From Aquimarina aggregata (lineage in GTDB: Bacteria; Bacteroidota; Bacteroidia; Flavobacteriales; Flavobacteriaceae), in NCBI RefSeq assembly GCF_001632745.1, contig NZ_LQRT01000003.1, positions 124,001 through 188,000 on the forward strand: a stretch of 64,000 bases of DNA, in the 5' to 3' direction. The position numbers and the translations under genes were made by a program. Each line of letters opens with the position of its first letter. Position 1 is the first letter of the stretch. This document shows positions 27,610 to 34,575 of the stretch, piece by piece. The notes beneath the pieces were generated by a model. It had not been told where the DNA came from. It ran no database searches and saw only the letters and a list, made by a program, of their open reading frames with translations.

Positions 27610-27641
27610 AACTAATATTAACCTCCCTAGAATAATTACAC

Positions 27642-28472
27642 ATGCGAATAAAAATAACTTCCATCTTTGTTACTATTATTTTGCTGTACTCATCCCATGG
27701 GTATTCGCAAAATCAAAATTATGGATCTATTAGCTACAATAAGGCTATAAATGTATCTGGAAAGCAACGAATGTTATCTCAAAAAATATCGAAAGCATAC
27801 CTGTTAATTGCTAAAGGAATTGATAATTCAGAAATAAAGAAAGAGCTTAATTCGAGTAAGTTTATTTTTGAAAAGCAATTAGATATTTTAGAAAAAAATG
27901 CTCCTAACTCTGCTATAAAGTTATCTATTAAAGATATCAGGAGGTCCTGGAACGATTTTAAAGCCGCTATTGATAGTCCACCTAACTTTATGAATTCTGC
28001 AAAAGTACTCGAACTCAACACCCCTTTACTACGCAAATGCCATGAATTAGTATTAAGTATAGAAACGAGTTCAAAATACAATAATCAATTTTTCAAAAAG
28101 ACCAATCAAGACCTAGCGAGTACGATTAATGTTTCTGGTAAACAAAGGATGCTTTCTCAAAGATTGTGTCTATATTATACTGCTTTATCTATGTTTCCCG
28201 ACAAGAAAGCTCAATATAAAGGTATTATCGTTAAAATTTTTAGTGAGTTTGATAACGTTATTGGAGATTTGTTAATTAATAGCTACAATACTACAGAAAT
28301 AGAAGAAGAACTGGGCAATGTAATGTCGCAGTGGGAAAAGTTTCAAATAAACAGAAAAGATTTTGTAAATGGTGCTTTTTCATTAGAAGATGTTTTTTAT
28401 ACTACAAACAGCCTAACTAAAAGTTTTAATAAAATAACCGGGATCTACGAAATCATTTCAAAAAGCACATAA
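27642..28472 (+). CDS. Exported protein with two PilJ-type (nitrate-sensor-like) motifs
   Basis: A 276-residue protein with a signal peptide (about 1-22, cut before QNQ) and no other membrane segment, so it is probably periplasmic. It holds two PilJ N-terminal-type helical domains. Each begins with nearly identical motifs, INVSGKQRMLSQ, at 36-47 and 162-173, the counterpart of the ligand-binding P-box helix of nitrate sensors. The nitrate island's sensor kinase (34576-36393) carries the same motif. It may be a free periplasmic nitrate receptor or modulator for that kinase. The function is inferred from motif and context. It converges with the response regulator gene (31 nt apart). Confidence 0.8.
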   Translation: MRIKITSIFVTIILLYSSHGYSQNQNYGSISYNKAINVSGKQRMLSQKISKAYLLIAKGIDNSEIKKELNSSKFIFEKQLDILEKNAPNSAIKLSIKDIRRSWNDFKAAIDSPPNFMNSAKVLELNTPLLRKCHELVLSIETSSKYNNQFFKKTNQDLASTINVSGKQRMLSQRLCLYYTALSMFPDKKAQYKGIIVKIFSEFDNVIGDLLINSYNTTEIEEELGNVMSQWEKFQINRKDFVNGAFSLEDVFYTTNSLTKSFNKITGIYEIISKST

Positions 28473-28503
28473 AATCTAAAAACATCTTGCTAATATCGTA
28501 AGA

Positions 28504-29196
28504 TTAGGGAATCATTCCATATTCTCTAGCTTTATTGCTTAGCTCAAGGACATTTTTAACATCCATCTTTTTCATCAAATTGAAACGATGTACTTCTGTG
28601 GTTCGTTTACTAATATCAAGCTCTAATGCTATATCTTTATTAGTCATTCCAGAGATAGCTAACCGAAGAATCTGATTTTCTCTTTTTGTTAGATCAAAAG
28701 GGTTTTGATTTTTAATCTTAAAAGATTTATTAAAATCCACATCTTCTTCATCCCATTCATTTGATTGAAAACCATCTCCTTTAATTTTCCTAATTAATAT
28801 GGAAGAAACATCTCCGCTAAAATATTTTTCGCCTCTACTTATAATCGCTAAAGCTTTTAGAAACTCCTCTTTACTCGATCCTTTAAGAAGATATCCGTCT
28901 GCTCCTGCATTTATGGATTGTAGTATATATTCATCAGAATCATGCATCGATAACATGATAGTTTTAGTCTTTAAATTTAGGAGTTTAAATTGTTGTACCA
29001 TTTCAATACCAGACATTTCAGGCATTCGTATGTCGCAAATTGCAATATCAGGTTGTAACGATTTAATCAAATTAATTCCCTCTTCTCCATTAGAAGCTTC
29101 TCCAACAACACCATATTGTTCTTTTTCATCTTCAAGAATTGCTCTTATCCCGTCTCTAACCATAAAATGGTCATCTATAAGCACTATTGTTATCAT
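28504..29196 (-). CDS. NarL/FixJ-family response regulator
   Basis: A 230-residue two-component regulator. The receiver domain has D8/D9, phospho-acceptor D55 in AICDIRMPE and K105 (GYLLKGSS). A LuxR-type helix-turn-helix occupies about 165-225 (LTKRENQILRLAISGMTNKDI, here given only by its start and end motifs, then TTEVHRFNLMKKM). The partner is most likely the PilJ-domain kinase of the nirB operon, whose dimerisation domain is the type that phosphorylates this class. It is the best candidate for binding the palindromes of the island. Confidence 0.9.
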   Translation of the reverse strand: MITIVLIDDHFMVRDGIRAILEDEKEQYGVVGEASNGEEGINLIKSLQPDIAICDIRMPEMSGIEMVQQFKLLNLKTKTIMLSMHDSDEYILQSINAGADGYLLKGSSKEEFLKALAIISRGEKYFSGDVSSILIRKIKGDGFQSNEWDEEDVDFNKSFKIKNQNPFDLTKRENQILRLAISGMTNKDIALELDISKRTTEVHRFNLMKKMDVKNVLELSNKAREYGMIP

Positions 29197-29242
29197 TAGC
29201 TGTAATTTAAAATACTTAGAAGTTCAAAACCTCTTTGCAGAC

Positions 29243-29285
29243 CAAATATATGAATATTTCAAAAACGTCTAAGTAAATTTTAAGA
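29243..29285 (-). promoter_or_regulatory. Response regulator promoter with candidate autoregulatory half-site
   Basis: Read on the minus strand TATATTTG (complement of 29243-29250) is a -7 element about 47 nt before the ATG. A TAAGTA half-site at 29270-29275 lies about 35 nt upstream of it, and the better copy at 29301-29316 is also available. Autoregulation is plausible but unproven. Confidence 0.45.
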
Positions 29286-29300
29286 CTTGTTAAATAATTC

Positions 29301-29354
29301 TACGTATTATTATCTAAAAAACACCATTAAAATACGTATTATTACTTAGTTTTG
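29301..29354 (+). promoter_or_regulatory. Porin promoter with proximal palindrome and distal half-site
   Basis: The proximal palindrome TACGTA-TTAT-TACTTA (29333-29348) runs into GTTTTG, so TAGTTTTG (29347-29354) is the -7-like element. There is no -33 TTG. A distal copy, TACGTA-TTAT-TATCTA, lies at 29301-29316, 32 nt upstream, about three helical turns. Confidence 0.72.
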
Positions 29355-29492
29355 GTTTTCAAAATTATACTGATAAATCTAAAATAGAATATGACCCTAG
29401 TCATACTTTATCGCTTTATCGTCAAGTATTTTTGTTTAACCATACGAATTTTTAAAACCTATATACCTATACATTAATCTAAACTTATTGAA

Positions 29493-30788
29493 ATGAAAAA
29501 CAAATTATTTTTAACGACGCTAGTAATCATGGTATTTATTTTAAAGGGTAAAGCCCAAGAATTAAGTATTGATGCAGATATTAGACCTCGATTAGAATAT
29601 TTAAACGGTTTTGGAAATCTTATCCCGGATAATGTAGATGCCGGAACCTTTGTACAACAACGTTCAAGGTTAAAATTTGCCTATAAAGAAGAAAAATTCG
29701 CTGCTTATTTAAGTGTTCAAGATGTAAGCATATGGGGAGATACTCCACAGATTGCTGCTGCAGACAATAACAACAGTTTCTCTGTTGCACAGGCGTGGAT
29801 TGATTTTAAACTAGGAAAAGGTTGGTCTACCAAACTTGGAAGACAAGCTTTATCTTATGATGATCAAAGGATATTTGGTGGTTTAGATTGGGCAATGCAA
29901 GGTCGATTTCATGATGCAGCATTACTAAAATATACAAAAGAAGGTTTTAAACTGGATATCGGTTTAGCCTTTAATCAGAATGGTATATCTACACAAACCA
30001 CTTTATTCGATCCTAATAACGGGGGAAACGCAAGAGCTGTATTTGATTACAAAGGAATGATATATGCATGGTTGCATAAAGATTGGGAAAAGTTTTCGGG
30101 TAGTCTTTTGATAGCTAACAACTCTTATCAAAATCTCGAAGGTCAAGTCCCAGTTGACGGAAATGTGAATCGTCAAACATTTGGTACTCATTTAGTAGCC
30201 AAACCAGCAAAAGGACTTTCTATAATGGCAAATATCTATGGGCAAACTGGTGAATTTACAGAAGATATTGATCTATCTGCATATAATGCACTACTTGAAT
30301 TAACCTACAAACCAGGAAAAACCTTATTCGGAATCGGATTTGAAACCTTAAGTGGTGATGAAAACGGAGGAACAGATGGTGAAATAAAATCTTTCTTCCC
30401 AATCTTTGGTACTAATCACAAGTTTAATGGGTACATGGATTATTTCTATGTGGGTAACCATGCAAATAATATTGGTTTAAATGATTTTTACGCCAAAACT
30501 GTTATTAAAACTGGAGAAAAATCAAGCTTATTAATTAAAGCGCACTATTTCTCTGGTGCAGAAAGCCTAGGTGATAATATCGATGATTATTTAGGTACAG
30601 AGGTTGATCTTGTCTTTACTCAAAAACTTTTGGCATTTGCTACCTTAAAAATTGGCTACTCTCATATGTTTGCTTCAGATTCTATGGAAATACTAAAAGG
30701 AGTTACAGACCCTGCCAGTACTCAAAATTGGGGATGGGCCATGTTAGTAGTAAAACCTAACTTTTTAAAATGGAGCCCAAAACCGTAA
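29493..30788 (+). CDS. Alginate-export-type outer-membrane porin
   Basis: A 431-residue outer-membrane beta-barrel protein. A signal peptide of about 21 residues ends in GKAQ. The mature part starts LSIDADIRPRLEYLNGFGN and shows the alginate-export (AlgE-like) pattern RSRLKFAYKEEKFAAYLS and QAWIDFKLGKGWSTKLGRQ, followed by alternating amphipathic strands to the end. Despite the family name, its place in the nitrate island and its island-type promoter suggest that it lets nitrate or nitrite cross the outer membrane. It is a monocistronic unit with a strong terminator. Confidence 0.85.
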   Translation: MKNKLFLTTLVIMVFILKGKAQELSIDADIRPRLEYLNGFGNLIPDNVDAGTFVQQRSRLKFAYKEEKFAAYLSVQDVSIWGDTPQIAAADNNNSFSVAQAWIDFKLGKGWSTKLGRQALSYDDQRIFGGLDWAMQGRFHDAALLKYTKEGFKLDIGLAFNQNGISTQTTLFDPNNGGNARAVFDYKGMIYAWLHKDWEKFSGSLLIANNSYQNLEGQVPVDGNVNRQTFGTHLVAKPAKGLSIMANIYGQTGEFTEDIDLSAYNALLELTYKPGKTLFGIGFETLSGDENGGTDGEIKSFFPIFGTNHKFNGYMDYFYVGNHANNIGLNDFYAKTVIKTGEKSSLLIKAHYFSGAESLGDNIDDYLGTEVDLVFTQKLLAFATLKIGYSHMFASDSMEILKGVTDPASTQNWGWAMLVVKPNFLKWSPKP

Positions 30789-30810
30789 TAAGATAACTTC
30801 TTTACTTTAT

Positions 30811-30866
30811 ATAGAGAACCCTGCTTTAACATGATTTCGGCAGGGTTCTCTATTTATTTTTTTTAA
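30811..30866 (+). terminator. Terminator after the porin gene
   Basis: A 14-bp perfect stem, ATAGAGAACCCTGC with its complement at 30840-30853, a 15-nt loop, and a T-rich run (TTATTTTTTTT). Confidence 0.9.
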
Positions 30867-30891
30867 ATTCTCAATTTTACACACCCATAAT

Positions 30892-30935
30892 TACGTAATT
30901 CTTATCAAAATTATACGTATTAATACTTAATTTTG
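30892..30935 (+). promoter_or_regulatory. nirB promoter with proximal palindrome and distal half-site
   Basis: The proximal palindrome TACGTA-TTAA-TACTTA (30914-30929) runs into ATTTTG, with TAATTTTG (30928-30935) as the -7-like element, 19 nt before the ATG. There is no -33 TTG. A distal TACGTA half-site at 30892-30897 starts 22 nt upstream, about two helical turns. A third TACGTA at 30944-30949 lies in the leader. Confidence 0.75.
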
Positions 30936-30954
30936 AATTCTAAATACGTAATTC

Positions 30955-33474
30955 ATGAAGAAAGTAGTCATTATAGGCAATGGAATGGTAGGATATAAAT
31001 TTTGTGAAAAATTTGTTGCCTCAGAAAGATTCAATGAATATAAGCTTACAGTTTTTGGAGAAGAACCTAGAAGAGCTTATGACCGCGTTCATTTAAGTGA
31101 GTATTACGCGGGTAAAACAGCTGAAGATTTAAGTATGTCATCTGCAACTTGGTATGAAGAAAACAACATTGATCTTCATACTTCAGAAATGATTACAGAA
31201 ATTAATAGAATAGAAAAAACAGTCGCCAATCACCGTGGAACAAAATATGAGTATGATTACTTAATTTTTGCAACAGGATCTTCTGCATTTGTACCCCCTA
31301 TTCCAGGAGTGGAGAAAGAAGGAGTGTTTGTATATAGAACAATTGAAGATCTTGAAGCTACTGAAGCCTATGCAAAAAAATTAAAAGCAGCAGGAAAAAC
31401 AGAAGCCGCAGTACTTGGAGGTGGTTTGTTAGGTTTAGAGGCTGCAAATGCTGTTAAGAACCTCGGTTTAAATGCCCATGTTATCGAATTTGCTCCACGT
31501 TTAATGCCAAGGCAATTAGACAAAGGCGCCAGCGATATGCTTCAATCTAAAATCGAAGAGTTAGGCTTACAGGTACACTTATCAAAACAAACTCAATACA
31601 TTCAAGGAGATAAATCTATCGAAGGATTACAATACATTGATGAAACAGAATTAAAAGTTGATATGCTCGTAGTCTCTGCGGGAATTAGGCCAAGAGATGA
31701 AGTCGCAAGAGAATGTGGATTAGAAGTAGGAACTAGAGGTGGGATCATAGTAAATCAAAAAATGCAGACCTCTGATTCAAATATCTATGCTATCGGAGAA
31801 TGTGCTTTACTAAACAATATGATTTATGGTCTTGTAGCTCCTGGTTATGATATGGCTGAAATAGCCTTAAACCAAATTACAGGAGGCGACAATACAATGC
31901 CAGAATATATTGACATGTCTACTCAATTAAAACTAATTGGTACCGAAGTAGCTAGTTTTGGTGATGCGCTAAATGAAGCTAAAGAAGATATCGATGAAAT
32001 CACTTACGTAAATAAACGTACAGGAATTTACAAAAGAATTAACGTCGCTAAAAACGGAAAAAAACTATTAGGAGGTATCCTTGTCGGTGATTCTTCTGAT
32101 TATAATGCATTGTTTCAAATTTATAATACAGCAATGAAACTACCCGAGAATCCAGAAGATCTAATTCTAGGAAGTCGTGGTGGGGACAATGGTTCTCTCT
32201 TAGGAGATGTAATGGATCTTCCGGATGAAGCTCAAATTTGTTCTTGTGAGAGTGTTACCAAAGGGCAAATTTGTGGTGCTATTCAGAATGGAGAAGCTAA
32301 AGATCTGGCCGATGTAGTAAGCTGTACTAAAGCGGGAACAGGTTGTGGGGGTTGTAAACCTATGGTAAAAGATTTAACCGATGCTACCTTAAAATCTTTG
32401 GGAATTGAAGTAAAAGATAATGTTTGTGAACATTTTGATTATAACAGACAAGAATTATATGACATTATTCAAATAAAAGGATACACATCATTTGATGAAA
32501 TTTTAGATAAGAAAGGAAACGGAGGTCATGGTTGTGAACTATGTAAACCTTTAATAGCATCATTAATGGCAACAATTCATGCGGATACCGCTAACAAAGA
32601 ATATGTAATTCAAGATTCTAATGACCGTTTCCTGGCAAATATTCAACGTAATGGAACTTACTCTGTAGTACCCAGAATTGCAGGAGGAGAATTAACTCCA
32701 CAGCAATTAATCGATCTTGGAGAAATAGGAAAAAAATATGATTTATATACCAAAATAACAGGTGGACAACGTATTGATTTCTTTGGAGCGACATTGAATC
32801 AGTTACCAAAAATTTGGAAAGATTTAATTGATAAAGGGTTTGAAAGTGGCCATGCATATGGTAAATCCTTACGAACAGTAAAAAGTTGTGTAGGTTCTAC
32901 TTGGTGCCGATATGGTATGGATGAAAGTGTAAGTTTTGCTATTGAATTAGAGAATCGTTATCGTGGAATGCGGTCACCACATAAAATCAAAGGAGGCGTT
33001 TCAGGATGTATTCGTGAATGTGCTGAAGCAAGAGGTAAAGATTTTGGAGTTATCGCTGTAGAAGGTGGTTGGAACTTGTATGTAGGTGGTAACGGAGGAG
33101 CTACTCCTCGTCATGCAGAATTACTTGCAGAGCAGATTGATAATGAAACTGTAATCAAATACATTGATCGATTTTTAATGTTTTATATGCGTACCGCTAA
33201 ACCACTGCAAAGAACTGCTGCTTGGTTAGATCGTTTAGAAGGTGGAATAGAACATCTTAAAGAAGTCGTTATTAATGATAAATTAGGTATTGCTGCAGAT
33301 TTAGATACAGAAATGAATACGCTTGTGAACAAGTTTGAATGTGAATGGAAACAAGCCATAGAAGATCCAGAAACCATGAAACGCTTTAGTCATTTTGTAA
33401 ATAGTGACGAAGATGATGATAATTTGGTTTTTGTACCTCTAAGGGACCAAAAAATGCCCGAACACTGGAAATAA
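30955..33474 (+). CDS. nirB: NADH-dependent nitrite reductase large subunit
   Basis: An 839-residue cytoplasmic enzyme reducing nitrite to ammonium. The order is FAD domain (IIGNGMVGYKF at the start), nucleotide domain (VLGGGLLGLEAA, about 158-169), BFD-like [2Fe-2S] domain (ICSCESVTKGQICG, then GCGGCKPMV), a second BFD-like segment with GCELCKP, two ferredoxin-like half domains and the siroheme/[4Fe-4S] ligands C645-x5-C651 and C685-x3-C689. All are intact and the length is usual. It heads the operon nirB-nirD-DUF4202-sensor kinase. Confidence 0.96.
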   Translation: MKKVVIIGNGMVGYKFCEKFVASERFNEYKLTVFGEEPRRAYDRVHLSEYYAGKTAEDLSMSSATWYEENNIDLHTSEMITEINRIEKTVANHRGTKYEYDYLIFATGSSAFVPPIPGVEKEGVFVYRTIEDLEATEAYAKKLKAAGKTEAAVLGGGLLGLEAANAVKNLGLNAHVIEFAPRLMPRQLDKGASDMLQSKIEELGLQVHLSKQTQYIQGDKSIEGLQYIDETELKVDMLVVSAGIRPRDEVARECGLEVGTRGGIIVNQKMQTSDSNIYAIGECALLNNMIYGLVAPGYDMAEIALNQITGGDNTMPEYIDMSTQLKLIGTEVASFGDALNEAKEDIDEITYVNKRTGIYKRINVAKNGKKLLGGILVGDSSDYNALFQIYNTAMKLPENPEDLILGSRGGDNGSLLGDVMDLPDEAQICSCESVTKGQICGAIQNGEAKDLADVVSCTKAGTGCGGCKPMVKDLTDATLKSLGIEVKDNVCEHFDYNRQELYDIIQIKGYTSFDEILDKKGNGGHGCELCKPLIASLMATIHADTANKEYVIQDSNDRFLANIQRNGTYSVVPRIAGGELTPQQLIDLGEIGKKYDLYTKITGGQRIDFFGATLNQLPKIWKDLIDKGFESGHAYGKSLRTVKSCVGSTWCRYGMDESVSFAIELENRYRGMRSPHKIKGGVSGCIRECAEARGKDFGVIAVEGGWNLYVGGNGGATPRHAELLAEQIDNETVIKYIDRFLMFYMRTAKPLQRTAAWLDRLEGGIEHLKEVVINDKLGIAADLDTEMNTLVNKFECEWKQAIEDPETMKRFSHFVNSDEDDDNLVFVPLRDQKMPEHWK

Positions 33475-33541
33475 TAGTAAAATTTTGATAAAGTATTAAT
33501 GTGTTTTCGCCTCTGCGAAACCAATCAAGAATGTTTTAGTT

Positions 33542-33919
33542 ATGGAAGAAATTTTGGAGATATATAAAACAACAACAACCGAAGAAGTAACCGTATGGTT
33601 TAAAGCTGCCAAAATAAGTGATTTCCCAAAAAACGGGGGAGCATGCATAAAATATAAAGAAAAGCAAATAGCAGTATTTAATTTTGAAAGAAAGAATATG
33701 TGGTATGCATGTCAGAATGTATGTCCGCACAAAATGGAAATGGTTTTAAGTCGCGGTATGACAGGAGATCATCAAGGCACTCCAAAAATAGCTTGCCCAA
33801 TGCATAAAAAAACTTTTTCTCTTGAAAATGGTAAAAATCTAAACGGAGACCTTGCTCCTATCGCAACATATCCAGTAAAATTAGAGGGAGACAATGTTTA
33901 CGTAGGTTTTGCCGAATAG
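33542..33919 (+). CDS. nirD: Nitrite reductase small subunit with intact Rieske ligands
   Basis: A 125-residue Rieske-fold protein that pairs with NirB. The [2Fe-2S] ligands C61 and H63 (CPH) and C85 and H88 (CPMH) are all present, so it should bind a real Rieske cluster, whereas the enterobacterial NirD lacks these residues. It therefore probably takes part in electron flow and is not merely structural. It follows nirB by 67 nt with no terminator between. Confidence 0.93.
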   Translation: MEEILEIYKTTTTEEVTVWFKAAKISDFPKNGGACIKYKEKQIAVFNFERKNMWYACQNVCPHKMEMVLSRGMTGDHQGTPKIACPMHKKTFSLENGKNLNGDLAPIATYPVKLEGDNVYVGFAE

Positions 33920-33984
33920 ATAAAATCATTTGATTCTATTCTTAAAAAGAATTAACTTTGTTTGGATACCAATTCAAAACTTTT

Positions 33985-34572
33985 ATGCCAACCAAAAAAT
34001 TACTCGAAGCATATCGATTATTTGATAAAGCTAACTCCTTAGATCCCAATTTAGAGACCGTTAATGGGGATACTATTCCAAAAGAATTAATTTACGGACA
34101 AAGGATGACCCAAACCTTAGAATCTTTTAATCAAGATGCTTCTGAAGCTTTGAGGCTGGCAGCTCGTTCTCAACATATTTGTAGATGGGAAATACCTAGA
34201 TCAAGCTACCCAATGGACCGAGTGGGATATTTAAAATGGCGTGAAGATTTGAAAAAATTTCATGCCGCAAAGGCTTCCGAAATATTAGATAGTTTGGATT
34301 ATGATATAGAGACTATAGAAAGAGTCTCTTTTTTACTTCAGAAAAAGAAACTAAAAAAAGATGAGGAAACACAAGCCCTCGAAGATATTATCTGTCTAGT
34401 TTTTCTTACATACTATTACGAAGATTTTCTTTCTAAGCATAAAAATGAAAAGGTAATTGATATTTTACAAAAAACTTGGCGTAAAATGTCAGAAAAAGGA
34501 CAGCAAGCTGCATTAAAAGGATCATATTCTAAAAAAGCATTAGATTTGATTCAGCAAGCTTTAGCATCTTAA
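33985..34572 (+). CDS. DUF4202 protein
   Basis: A 195-residue helical cytoplasmic protein of the DUF4202 family, often found beside nitrite reductase genes but with no established function. Visible landmarks are LFDKANSLDPN near the start and the conserved ARSQHICRWEIPRSSYP block with its His, Trp and Arg, followed by YLKWR and a second half with DIICLVFLTYYYEDF. This pattern loosely recalls an HD-type metal site but is not proven. I chose the ATG at 33985; a TTG at 33958 is less likely. It lies 65 nt after nirD and 3 nt before the kinase gene. Confidence 0.85.
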   Translation: MPTKKLLEAYRLFDKANSLDPNLETVNGDTIPKELIYGQRMTQTLESFNQDASEALRLAARSQHICRWEIPRSSYPMDRVGYLKWREDLKKFHAAKASEILDSLDYDIETIERVSFLLQKKKLKKDEETQALEDIICLVFLTYYYEDFLSKHKNEKVIDILQKTWRKMSEKGQQAALKGSYSKKALDLIQQALAS

Positions 34573-34575
34573 ACA

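Larger units (their letters stand above)
27262..27641. other. 380-nt divergent regulatory region between nrtA and the PilJ-protein gene
   Basis: It contains the nrtA promoter with two palindromic sites (27300-27363) and another full palindrome (27594-27609) near the divergent gene. The roughly 230 nt between show no ORF or hairpin that I can support. Confidence 0.5.

Noticed and set aside
13352..30935. Island palindromes as classical NarL 7-2-7 sites
   Set aside because: NarL sites have TAC at the outer ends and a 2-nt centre. These have TAC toward the inside and a 4-nt centre.
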